Of a stretch of 64,000 bases of DNA, positions 45,418 through 53,895 are shown one piece after another (the first letter of the stretch is position 1; each line of letters starts with the position of its first letter). The stretch is taken from positions 124,001 through 188,000 of the forward strand of contig NZ_JANAEZ010000005.1 of the NCBI RefSeq assembly GCF_024813435.1, read 5' to 3'. A program made the position numbers and the translations under genes. The notes below the pieces were generated by a model. That model had not been told where the DNA came from. It did no database searches and saw only the letters and a list, made by a program, of their open reading frames with translations. Origin of the DNA: Cognataquiflexum gelatinilyticum (GTDB taxonomy: Bacteria; Bacteroidota; Bacteroidia; Cytophagales; Cyclobacteriaceae).

Positions 45418-46684
45418 CTAATATTTTGGCGAGTTGCTTGGTTAGCTTTTTTCTGGAATAATTCTCGATTGAACTGGATTCACTAAAGTCAGATTTTGGT
45501 TGGAAATCTTGCATAAAAGAACGTATTCCCTTTATATCTTTATGGGTATAAACATTTCCCGAACCCGAATTGTATAATATTTTGGCACTATCACCATCAG
45601 GATCTCCCAAAGCTATAATGGGTCTCCTTGTAGCTATATATTCAAAAAGTTTTCCGGGAATGTTTCCTTGGGCATTTTTGGTATCGGTCAGGATCAAAAG
45701 AAGCAAATGGGCATTTTGGTAAAACTTAAAAATAGCCTCATGTGTGACATACCCTTCCAATATCACATGTTCTTTAAGCCAAGAATCTGATTCAATTTCA
45801 CTTTTGACATTCTCGGAAACTTTGCCTACAAATCGAAGATTAACTTTTACTGATTTCTTTTCGAAGACTTCTTTCAAAACTGTTAAAAAAGGAATAGGAT
45901 TGCGGATCGCATCAATCACACCTGTATAAAGTATTTCAAGACCATTTGCAGAGGGCTTTAAAGCGGACCAATTTTCGGGTAAATCGGTCATATCAAATCC
46001 GTTGGTCAATAGGTGGATTTTTTTACCCGAAAGATTTTCAAAGTCTTTTTGAAAAGTTGGGCTGATAGTCATAATGGAATCTGCTTCACTTAGCACCTCT
46101 TTTTCAAAAGTTTCATGCCTTTTTCGTACCCAATCCAACATGGGCATTGTATCTAGGAACTCCCATTTGGACCAAGGATCCCTGAAGTCCGCAATCCAGG
46201 TGATGCCAGTTTTTCGCTTGAGATTTAATCCTATCAAATGCAAACTATGTGGTGGCCCTGTAGTGATAATGGCATCAAATTGCCCTTTTTCAATCAGCTC
46301 AGTCAAGAATTCTACCGAAGGTTTTATCCAGAATTTTCTTGGATCAGGAATCAAAGCATTAGCCCTAAGCCAGATTCCGGCTTTGTCAGTGAAAGATTTT
46401 TTCTTCTTTTCAAGGACTTTTGAAGTGTCAGCCAATTGCTCTTTTTTTATCTTTCTAAAAAGACCATATGGTTCCCATATCGGAAATTTCAGTACCTCTA
46501 AAGTAGGACTGATTTCTTTTTCAAGACTTTCATCTTTGAGTTCAAAATCAGGGTTTTCGGGAGTGAAGATGACCGGTTCCCAACCAAATTCAGGTAAATA
46601 CTTTGCGAACTTCAACCATCGCTGTACGCCCGAACCCGCAGAAGGTGGCCAATAATAAGTGATGATAAGTACTCGCTTAGCCAT
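45392..46684 (-). CDS. glycosyltransferase, GT-B fold (GT4-like)
   Basis: 430 residues with no signal peptide or membrane helix. The N-terminal Rossmann-type half begins VLIITYYWPPSAGSGVQRWL. The middle segment TTGPPHSLHLIGLNLKR...WIADFRDPWSKWE is typical of a group of Bacteroidota glycosyltransferases in surface-glycan loci. The C-terminal half has the nucleotide-sugar-binding region (NIPGKLFEYIATRRPIIALG) with a Glu in FEY at the usual site. It is likely to add a sugar to a lipid-linked glycan at the cytoplasmic face. It is followed with overlap by the DegT aminotransferase. Confidence 0.88.
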   Translation of the reverse strand: MAKRVLIITYYWPPSAGSGVQRWLKFAKYLPEFGWEPVIFTPENPDFELKDESLEKEISPTLEVLKFPIWEPYGLFRKIKKEQLADTSKVLEKKKKSFTDKAGIWLRANALIPDPRKFWIKPSVEFLTELIEKGQFDAIITTGPPHSLHLIGLNLKRKTGITWIADFRDPWSKWEFLDTMPMLDWVRKRHETFEKEVLSEADSIMTISPTFQKDFENLSGKKIHLLTNGFDMTDLPENWSALKPSANGLEILYTGVIDAIRNPIPFLTVLKEVFEKKSVKVNLRFVGKVSENVKSEIESDSWLKEHVILEGYVTHEAIFKFYQNAHLLLLILTDTKNAQGNIPGKLFEYIATRRPIIALGDPDGDSAKILYNSGSGNVYTHKDIKGIRSFMQDFQPKSDFSESSSIENYSRKKLTKQLAKILDEKADSVS

Positions 46685-46780
46685 TTGTACAGTTGATTGT
46701 GTTCAGTTTACAGTAAACAATTTGATCAATTTGGATATAAAGGTTTCTCTTATTTGCTTTTGGAAAAACTCCGTCGAACT

Positions 46781-47767
46781 TTACCACAAATGATGTATGT
46801 CTGCCTTGAAATATTTGTCATAAATATTTTTGACAGCTTCCATTTCCTTGGACGAAATCTCTTGAAGATTAGAAGCTTTGACATTAGAAAGAACCTGATC
46901 GATTTTGGAAGCACCTGGAATTACTGTGCTGACTTGAGGAAACATTAGTATCCACCTGATAGCCCATGACGCTAAAGATTCATTGCCTCGGAATATTTCT
47001 TTTAATTCTTCTACTGCAAGAAGTCCTTTTTTATAATCTACTCCTGAAAAAGTCTCTCCTTTGTCAAAAGCTTCTCCTTTCCGATTGAATTGTCGGTGAT
47101 CTTCTTTGGAAAAAACAGTATCAAGTGTCAGTCTACCTGTCAAGAGGCCACTTGCCAAAGGTACTCTGGCAATTATCCCAAAGTTTTCAATATCAGGATG
47201 AGAAAACAGCGTTTCAGAGGGCTTGATTCTGAACATATTAAAAATAACCTGAATGGAAGAAACGATATCGTATTTCATTGCCGCCAAAGCTTCATCGACA
47301 GTTTCTACACTTACTCCCATAGCTAGAATTTTACCCTCTTCTTTAAGTTTTTCAAATAATTCAAAAATTTCATTCCGTCCGTAAACATTGGTAGGAGGGC
47401 AATGAAGTTGTATGAGGTCAATGGCTTCAAGTCCTGTATTTTTCAAGGAAGCTTCTACAAATGCTCTAAGATTTTTTGGTGTATATCCTTCAGAAACATG
47501 CGGTTGGATTTGTCTTCCGCATTTTGTAGCTACAAATATCCTTTCTAAACTTTCCCTAATAGCCTTGCCTACTGCTGCTTCACTCAATCCATTATCATAT
47601 ACATCGGCGGTGTCAATAAAATTGATTCCTTGATCTATTGCTGCGTGGATGATTTGATTGGCAAGCTTTTTATCAAATAGATTTCCCCATCCTCCGCCGA
47701 CCTGCCAAGTGCCTAAGGATATTTCAGAGACTGACCATCCTGTTTTCCCAAACTTATTATATTTCAT
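46781..47767 (-). CDS. aldo/keto reductase
   Basis: 328 residues, the usual length of the AKR (beta/alpha)8 barrel. The catalytic tetrad is visible: D52 and Y57 (IDTADVYDNG), K82 (VATKCG) and H122 (IQLHCPP). It should reduce an aldehyde or ketone with NADPH in the cytosol, and the substrate cannot be inferred. It lies 96 bases upstream of the glycosyltransferase in the same direction and may share its transcript, although the gap leaves room for a separate promoter. It is divergent from the Dabb gene. Confidence 0.9.
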   Translation of the reverse strand: MKYNKFGKTGWSVSEISLGTWQVGGGWGNLFDKKLANQIIHAAIDQGINFIDTADVYDNGLSEAAVGKAIRESLERIFVATKCGRQIQPHVSEGYTPKNLRAFVEASLKNTGLEAIDLIQLHCPPTNVYGRNEIFELFEKLKEEGKILAMGVSVETVDEALAAMKYDIVSSIQVIFNMFRIKPSETLFSHPDIENFGIIARVPLASGLLTGRLTLDTVFSKEDHRQFNRKGEAFDKGETFSGVDYKKGLLAVEELKEIFRGNESLASWAIRWILMFPQVSTVIPGASKIDQVLSNVKASNLQEISSKEMEAVKNIYDKYFKADIHHLW

Positions 47768-47841
47768 GCTAACCGATTATTTTGGATGTCAATTTCAGGA
47801 AGCAATTTAAATTTTTATCTTTAAACCTTTAAATTACCCTT

Positions 47842-48231
47842 ATGAAATCCAGAAGAAAATTTCTCCAAACCTTAACCGTTGCCGGAGCGGCAGCAACTTT
47901 ACCAATTTCACTTATGGCAGAACAAGAAACAAAACAAAAAATGATCCACCAGGTGTTTTTCTGGTTGAAAGATGGCGTAGACACAAAAGATTTTATGAAA
48001 GAGGCCTCAGTGCTTGGAAAATGCAAGACCGTGGATAATTTCTACATGGGTGTTCCGGCACCCACCGAAGCAAGAGATGTGGTCGACCATAGTTACCAAG
48101 TAGCATGTACTTTGTTTTTTAAGAGCATCGAAGACCAGAATTATTATCAGACTGATCCGATGCATTTGGCATTTATTGAGAAAAACTCGAACAAGTGGTC
48201 AGGTGTAAAAGTTTATGATTTTGTGATTTAA
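47842..48231 (+). CDS. exported Dabb (stress-responsive alpha/beta barrel) protein
   Basis: 129 residues. The N-terminus (MKSRRKFLQTLTVAGAAATL) is a twin-arginine signal peptide. The mature part begins MIHQVFFWLKDGVD and ends in the KWSGVKVYDFVI strand, the pattern of a Dabb ferredoxin-like domain (about 95 residues) with the conserved His in the first strand and HSYQVACTLFFKS in the third. Dabb proteins form dimeric barrels, and some act on polyketide-like substrates, but most bacterial members have no known activity. A single gene, divergent from the aldo/keto reductase. Confidence 0.82.
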   Translation: MKSRRKFLQTLTVAGAAATLPISLMAEQETKQKMIHQVFFWLKDGVDTKDFMKEASVLGKCKTVDNFYMGVPAPTEARDVVDHSYQVACTLFFKSIEDQNYYQTDPMHLAFIEKNSNKWSGVKVYDFVI

Positions 48232-48283
48232 ACCATTTTGGCTCAGAATTACGTATATCCAAAAAATCATCTTAGTTAAGTTT

Positions 48284-49618
48284 ATGTCAAAAGTAAGATT
48301 ATCCATTTGGGGAATTTTCATGGTCGCTGTCATGCTGTTTCCCGCCTGTAACCCAGAAGAAGAAATTCCTGCTATAGTACAAGAAGATGTTGTCAAAAAA
48401 GCGATTTTTGAAAGCTTGAAAGAGTGGTACTATTGGGAATCCGAGCTACCTCAGACACTTGATGTTTCAAAATTCGCTTCCAACCAAGCTGTTTTGGATG
48501 AATTGATGTTCAAACCATTGGATAGATGGTCTTACCTCACTACCAGAGCAGCATTTGACGCGGCATTTACAGGACAAGCTTCAGGCGCACATGGTTTCAG
48601 TTTCGCTTTTGATCAGGATGAAAAGTTATTCGTTGCCTTTGTTTATGATGAAGCACCTGCGGGAAAGGATGGTTGGAAAAGAGGATGGCAGATTACCCAG
48701 ATAAACGGAAAGCCAATATCTGACTATAAAACAAGCACAGGAGGTTATTCTTTTAATTTGGGGGCCAATGAAGTTGGAGTAACCAATACCTTCAAATTCA
48801 AACTTCCTGACGGAACTGAGACAACAAGAACTATCCAGAAGGGAGCATTTCAGACCAATTCTGTTTTATACAAAAATGTATATGAAGTCGGCTCGAAAAA
48901 GGTAGGTCATTGGGTTTATCAAAGCTTCAAAGCAACTGCAGGTCTTAGTCCGACCCGAAGTCAAGAAGTGGAGGATTTGTTCAATTACTTTATTGCTGAA
49001 GGTATCAATGAACTGATTATTGACTTGAGGTACAATGGAGGAGGATCTGTAGCTGTGACTGAGCAGATTTTGAATTATATCGCTCCTTCAAGTGCCAATG
49101 GAAGAGTAATGTATACCAACAAACACAATGGTAATAAATTCGGAAACAACCGGACTGTGAATTTTTCCAAGAAAGGAAATCTCAACCTTGACCGTGTTAT
49201 ATTCATTACTTCACGAGGTTCAGCCTCAGCTTCTGAGTTATTGGTCAATTGTCTAGACCCTTATATGGATCTGGTTTTGATTGGCGATAACACCTATGGT
49301 AAACCTGTAGGGTCATTTCCTTTGTCAAGCTTCAATAGAAATCTAAGCAGCAACGATGTCGAATTGGTACCCATAACTTTTGCCATAGCCAATTCTGAAG
49401 GAAGGGCTGAGTATTTTGACGGATTCCCTGTCAATTTTACAGTTGGGGACGATCCTGCAAGGAATTGGGATGACAAAGAAGAAAAGAGATTGAAAGCTGC
49501 CCTGGAGTTCATCCAAAGCGGTTCTGTGAGTGCGAGGATGAAGCATACATCCTACATTCCAAAATGGGAAATGATAGATGCATTTGAAGGTTTAATGAAA
49601 GAATTCCCGATGTATTGA
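48284..49618 (+). CDS. S41 family peptidase, lipoprotein
   Basis: 444 residues. The lipobox LFPAC places a lipidated Cys at residue 22, so the protein is anchored to a membrane from outside the cytoplasm. A PDZ-like domain occupies about residues 95-185 (APAGKDGWKRGWQITQINGK). The protease domain contains LIIDLRYNGGGSV, the GSASASE motif at residues 312-318 holding the catalytic Ser, and the Lys in NTYGKPVGS. It belongs to the C-terminal processing protease group found widely in Bacteroidota as a surface or periplasmic lipoprotein. It is followed by a strong hairpin terminator. Confidence 0.88.
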   Translation: MSKVRLSIWGIFMVAVMLFPACNPEEEIPAIVQEDVVKKAIFESLKEWYYWESELPQTLDVSKFASNQAVLDELMFKPLDRWSYLTTRAAFDAAFTGQASGAHGFSFAFDQDEKLFVAFVYDEAPAGKDGWKRGWQITQINGKPISDYKTSTGGYSFNLGANEVGVTNTFKFKLPDGTETTRTIQKGAFQTNSVLYKNVYEVGSKKVGHWVYQSFKATAGLSPTRSQEVEDLFNYFIAEGINELIIDLRYNGGGSVAVTEQILNYIAPSSANGRVMYTNKHNGNKFGNNRTVNFSKKGNLNLDRVIFITSRGSASASELLVNCLDPYMDLVLIGDNTYGKPVGSFPLSSFNRNLSSNDVELVPITFAIANSEGRAEYFDGFPVNFTVGDDPARNWDDKEEKRLKAALEFIQSGSVSARMKHTSYIPKWEMIDAFEGLMKEFPMY

Positions 49619-49652
49619 GAATAGAATTACTAATAATTACAAAGTAAAAGTT

Positions 49653-49685
49653 AAAAGCGGCAATCAAGCCGCTTTTGCTTTTTAT
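49653..49685. terminator. bidirectional terminator between the S41 peptidase and the hydrolase
   Basis: Stem AAAAGCGGC (49653-49661) and GCCGCTTTT (49668-49676) with a six-base loop. The flanks are T-rich on both strands, which suits the two convergent genes on either side. Confidence 0.85.
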
Positions 49686-49735
49686 ATTCATACTAACGAA
49701 TGAAACCTTATTTATTCTTGTCTTTTATAGATTTT

Positions 49736-50542
49736 TCAGGGAATCTGATTTTTTGAAGAAAGGAAATTAAAAGTTTCCTCAATCAAGATGTTGTGACCTG
49801 AATTCAATTCAAACATCAAAAGATGTGGGATTTTGGAATTGAACCTGCTGAGGTTATCCGAAGTGATCATTTTATCAAATTGACCTGTGAATAATGAAAT
49901 GGGTGTCTGGTTCATCCTGATAGTTTTGATGATTAGCCCCAAATCAGGACGGAGTGGTTTAAACACATTCCAGGTAAAATATACTTGTGCCCTCTTTGTT
50001 CTCGTATTCATTTGAGATTTTACAAATTTAATCAAGCTGCTTTGGAGAAATCCCAAGCTGTGGAAAAAATCCATCGTCTTAAAAAACCGTTCAGGGTGAA
50101 AAACAACATGCCTGAATGCCTTGTTTAAAAATCCCGGAAATGTTGCCATGTTGTACCAAAAGCCGGTTTTGATTCCATCAGGAGCCATCAAGAGAAGTGA
50201 TTGGACAAAATTTGGAAACAACTCATACGTGATCAGACAGAATTTGCCACCCATGCTGTATCCGACAAGATGGAATTTTTCGAACTTTTCTTTTTGCATC
50301 AATTGAAGTACAATTTCTCTCCAGATTGCCTTTGTTAATTTTTGGTTGACCGATTTCCAACTGCTCTGTCCATGATAAAACATATCGAAAACCAAATAAG
50401 TGTCGGTTTCCCTTCTGAGGGCTAAAAATGAATCGTATGCTTTCATATTTTGGCCAAATCCATGAAAAAGTAAGTAGATATTTTGACCGGTTCCATGTTT
50501 TTTGTAAGCCAAATGGCCAAAAGTAGTCTCCAGAAATTTCAT
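49736..50542 (-). CDS. alpha/beta hydrolase
   Basis: 268 residues. The oxyanion-hole motif HGFGQ is near residue 27, the nucleophile elbow is G-Y-S96-M-G-G, a late Asp is in TGQFDKMI and the catalytic His is in NSGHNILIEE close to the C-terminus. It has no signal peptide, so it is cytosolic. The substrate is unknown. It could be an esterase or a menaquinone- or aromatic-pathway hydrolase, but there is no context to decide. It is transcribed alone and divergent from the TetR gene. Confidence 0.85.
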   Translation of the reverse strand: MKFLETTFGHLAYKKHGTGQNIYLLFHGFGQNMKAYDSFLALRRETDTYLVFDMFYHGQSSWKSVNQKLTKAIWREIVLQLMQKEKFEKFHLVGYSMGGKFCLITYELFPNFVQSLLLMAPDGIKTGFWYNMATFPGFLNKAFRHVVFHPERFFKTMDFFHSLGFLQSSLIKFVKSQMNTRTKRAQVYFTWNVFKPLRPDLGLIIKTIRMNQTPISLFTGQFDKMITSDNLSRFNSKIPHLLMFELNSGHNILIEETFNFLSSKNQIP

Positions 50543-50712
50543 TTTTTTATTTAAAATAAAATATAATCAAAGGTAACTTTTGTGAATAATTAATTTATAA
50601 AAAAATGTTTTTTAAGTATATAATTCTGTATAAATGATAAAATTGGTTTTTTTTATTTTTTGTATCCAATCAAACTTAGGTTTTTCAAAATATTATTTCA
50701 AAAAAAACTTAA

Positions 50713-50738
50713 GAAACTTTGAACATTCAAATAGTTTC
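50713..50738. promoter_or_regulatory. inverted repeat upstream of tetR, candidate operator
   Basis: GAAAC-TTTGAA, a two-base centre, then TTCAAA-TA-GTTTC. The arms are symmetric over 11 positions with a two-base insertion on the right. It lies 20 bases before the TetR start and is a plausible autoregulatory site. Confidence 0.45.
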
Positions 50739-50758
50739 CTGAGTTTTGTATCCTAATT

Positions 50759-51376
50759 ATGGAAAATTTGGAGACAAGAAATAAGATAATTGAAACTGCG
50801 GCAGAGCAGTTCATGCGTTTTGGCGTAAGGTCCGTGACAATGGATGATATCGCCCGTCAAGCTGGGATGTCGAAAAAAACCATTTATCAGGAGTTTGCAG
50901 ATAAAAACCAATTGGTATATGAAACATTTTCAGCCTCATTAGAGAAGGACAAATGTATGATGGAAATACTCCCAAAAATAAATGATGGGATTATTGAGCA
51001 CCTAGTGGGGCTTTCCACTTATATGAGAAAGCGTTTTGCAGATATCAATCCATTGGTCATGAATGAACTGCAGCGCTATTTTCCACAATGCTGGCAATTG
51101 TTCGAAGATTTCAAACACAGCCATATTTTTAAGGAAGTGGTCAATGTTTTGGAAAGAGGAAAAGAAGAGGGTTTTTTCAGGCCTGAAATAAACAATGAGA
51201 TTATAGCCTTACTGAGATTGGAACAGATGATGATCACTTTTGATCCGATAAAATTTCCCCCATCAAAATACAACATGGTCGATTTGCAGATAGAAATTTT
51301 CGAACACTTTCTATATGGAATTTTTACAGAAAAAGGAAGAGAAGCATACTTAAAACAGAAAAACGAAAACCAATGA
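50759..51376 (+). CDS. TetR/AcrR family regulator of the efflux operon
   Basis: 205 residues. The N-terminal helix-turn-helix (residues about 10-55) shows the family pattern: MRFGVRSVTMDDIARQAGMS followed by KKTIYQEFADKNQLVYE. The C-terminal ligand domain is not specific. The start of the TolC gene lies inside its stop codon (ATGA at 51373), so regulator and pump are one transcript, and it probably represses its own operon until an inducer binds. An inverted repeat 20 bases upstream of its ATG may be the operator. Confidence 0.9.
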   Translation: MENLETRNKIIETAAEQFMRFGVRSVTMDDIARQAGMSKKTIYQEFADKNQLVYETFSASLEKDKCMMEILPKINDGIIEHLVGLSTYMRKRFADINPLVMNELQRYFPQCWQLFEDFKHSHIFKEVVNVLERGKEEGFFRPEINNEIIALLRLEQMMITFDPIKFPPSKYNMVDLQIEIFEHFLYGIFTEKGREAYLKQKNENQ

Positions 51377-52731
51377 AAACCACAGCCAAAAAGTTCTTAG
51401 GAATAGGGATATTCCTTTGTGCTATGTTGATTGAAGGACATGCCCAATCTGATCAGGTCCTGAAGTTGACACTTGAAGAAAGCTTGCGGTATGCCCTGGA
51501 AAACAACGTGGATGCGAAAAACGCACAGTTGGAGACCATGATTGCCAAAGCACAGATTGTAGAACGCCGGTCGGCCGGATTACCCCAGATTACGGGTAGC
51601 TATGACATCACGCACAATGCCGCAATTCCGATTGTTTTTGTGCCAAACGAAGGAGGATTTCAACAGCCGGATATCGATTCTGATGTCCTTCCACTAAGAT
51701 TTGGTGTCAATTACAGTTCGGCGTTGGTGGTCCAACTTAATCAGATGATTTTTGACGGATCCTATTTTGTGGGATTAAAAGCCGCTCGTACATATAAGAT
51801 GTTGACAGAATTTGACAAGGAAAAGAGTGAAATTGATGTCAAGGAAACTATCAAGAAAGCTTATTTCTCAGTTTTGGTCAATGAACAGCGCAGCCGCCTG
51901 ATAGGCGCCAACCTTGGAAGATTGGACACATTGTTAAAAGAGACCCAGGCATTGTTTGAAGCTGGTTTTTCTGAGAAAATTGATGTTTCCAGGATCAGGG
52001 TTCAGCGAAATAACCTTTTGACCGAAATGGATAGGGTCAATGCTGCCCGGGATATCAGCGTCCAACTCCTGAAGCTTCAAATGGGACTTCCTATGGAATT
52101 TGACATTGAATTGGCTGAAAGCCTTTCTGATCTGAACAGTCCCCAAGAAATCAATGAACTGTTCGCATTTGAAGGTACCCGTAGGGTAGAAATGGATCAG
52201 ATCAATACCAACATTGATTTGGTTGGGTTGGATATCAAATACACCACCTCACAGTATATCCCAAATCTAGATTTTTTTGGTACTTACCAAAGAAACGCCG
52301 CTGCACAGTCTACTGGTTTGATCTGGGAAAATGACAGGTGGTTTACAGGCGCATTTATAGGATTGAGATTGAGTATTCCGATTTTTGACGGTTTGTTGAA
52401 AAGCTCTCAAATCCAACAAAAAAGAGCACAGCTGAGTCAGTTGGAAAACCAAAAACTGTTTTTGGAAAGCAATATCGAGGTAGAAAAATTCCAAGCTAGA
52501 ACCAACCTCGAGAATAACATTCAGGCATTGAAAGTCCAGCAAGAAAACAGGGAACTTGCTATGGAGGTCTTTAGGATGTCAAAAATAAAATACGATGAAG
52601 GCGTTGGTTCAAACCTTGAAGTGGTAGAGGCTGATTCAGCCCTGAAGGACGCCGAAACAAACTATTTTTCAGCGCTTTATGATGCTTTGATCGCCAAAGT
52701 GGATCTGGAAAAAGCATTGGGTTTATTATAA
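51373..52731 (+). CDS. TolC family outer membrane efflux protein
   Basis: 452 residues with a signal peptide ending near EGHAQS. Two outer-membrane-efflux repeats are visible. Each contains a long coiled helix pair with the family phrases LTLEESLRYALENNVDAKNA at the beginning and YDEGVGSNLEVVEADSALKD before the last helix. Three copies would form the exit duct of a tripartite pump. It overlaps the TetR gene by four bases and is followed after 29 bases by the adaptor gene. Confidence 0.92.
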   Translation: MKTTAKKFLGIGIFLCAMLIEGHAQSDQVLKLTLEESLRYALENNVDAKNAQLETMIAKAQIVERRSAGLPQITGSYDITHNAAIPIVFVPNEGGFQQPDIDSDVLPLRFGVNYSSALVVQLNQMIFDGSYFVGLKAARTYKMLTEFDKEKSEIDVKETIKKAYFSVLVNEQRSRLIGANLGRLDTLLKETQALFEAGFSEKIDVSRIRVQRNNLLTEMDRVNAARDISVQLLKLQMGLPMEFDIELAESLSDLNSPQEINELFAFEGTRRVEMDQINTNIDLVGLDIKYTTSQYIPNLDFFGTYQRNAAAQSTGLIWENDRWFTGAFIGLRLSIPIFDGLLKSSQIQQKRAQLSQLENQKLFLESNIEVEKFQARTNLENNIQALKVQQENRELAMEVFRMSKIKYDEGVGSNLEVVEADSALKDAETNYFSALYDALIAKVDLEKALGLL

Positions 52732-52760
52732 TTTATCAAAAGAAAAAACATACAGAAAAT

Positions 52761-53888
52761 ATGAAAACGAATTTTCCCTTTTTAATCATCGCCATTTTGG
52801 TTTTGGCTGCTTCATGTGGCCCCAAAGATGAGATCAGTATCAAAAAAGAAGAATTGGCTAAGATGAAGGCTGATGCTGCCAGTCTCAGGACATCGATAGA
52901 AACCTTGGAAAAAGAAATTGCGGTATTGGACCCTGAGTTTGCTAAAGAAAACAGGAAATCCATTCTTATTTCGACAACAAAAGTTGAAAAAAAGCATTTT
53001 GAGCATTTCGTCGAAGTCACAGGATCGGTTTTGTCCAAGAAAAATGTCAGTATATCAGGTGAGGTTTTGGGTAGAATCCAAGAAATCACAGCTGTAGAAG
53101 GAATGAGGGTAAGCAAAGGTCAGATTTTGGCCAAAATAGATGCAGAGACTATCCTTAGAAATATTGACGAAGTTGAAAAACAGCTTGAGTTGGCGAAAAT
53201 TCTTTTTGATAAGCAGGACAGGTTATGGAAGCAACAGATTGGTACTGAAATCCAATATTTGGAATCAAAAAACAGGAAAGAAACGCTAGAAGCCAATCTC
53301 GCTTCGCTAAAGACCCAACAATCAAAAACTTTGGTGAGAGCGCCATTTAACGGTACGGTAGAAACTGTTCAGGTAAGATTGGGTGAACTGGTTCAGCCGG
53401 GAGTGCCTATGTTTCAGTTTGTGGGTGACAGTGACTTGTTTATTGAGGCTGACATTTCTGAAAAATATGTAGGCTTGATCCAAAAAGGTGATTCGGTTGA
53501 GGTTACTTTTCCTTCAGTGGAAAAAGAGCTCAGGGCAAAGATTACCTCAGTAGGAGCTATCATCAATCCTAATAACAGGACATTTAAGGTTGAAATTGCT
53601 GTTCCTTCTTTGGAATTTTTGAAGCCAAACATGATTTCAGTAATCAAAATCATGGATTATGAAAACAAAACTGCTGTAACGGTACCCAATTACCTGATCC
53701 TTCAGGACAACAAAGGCGATTATGTCTATACTGTCGATGAAAGCCTGAGTAAGAAAAGGTATATCAAAAGAGGAAAAACCTACAAAGAGGTGACTGAAGT
53801 TTTGGAAGGTTTGACAGGAACTGAAGTCCTGGTCGACAAAGGATTCAGAGAAGTGGGGGATAATTTTGTTGTAAACATTGCCAAGTAA
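52761..53888 (+). CDS. efflux RND transporter periplasmic adaptor (HlyD/AcrA family), lipoprotein
   Basis: 375 residues. The lipobox LAASC gives lipidated C19. The order is a first lipoyl half (VSISGEVLGRIQEITAVEGM), an alpha-hairpin (about residues 130-180, VEKQLELAKILFDKQDRLWK), a second lipoyl half (TLVRAPFNGTVETVQVRLGE) and a beta-barrel and membrane-proximal domain. An extra coiled coil (residues 25-60) lies before the first lipoyl part. It links the RND pump to the TolC channel. The RND gene starts eight bases after its stop. Confidence 0.92.
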   Translation: MKTNFPFLIIAILVLAASCGPKDEISIKKEELAKMKADAASLRTSIETLEKEIAVLDPEFAKENRKSILISTTKVEKKHFEHFVEVTGSVLSKKNVSISGEVLGRIQEITAVEGMRVSKGQILAKIDAETILRNIDEVEKQLELAKILFDKQDRLWKQQIGTEIQYLESKNRKETLEANLASLKTQQSKTLVRAPFNGTVETVQVRLGELVQPGVPMFQFVGDSDLFIEADISEKYVGLIQKGDSVEVTFPSVEKELRAKITSVGAIINPNNRTFKVEIAVPSLEFLKPNMISVIKIMDYENKTAVTVPNYLILQDNKGDYVYTVDESLSKKRYIKRGKTYKEVTEVLEGLTGTEVLVDKGFREVGDNFVVNIAK

Positions 53889-53895
53889 TTTTGTT

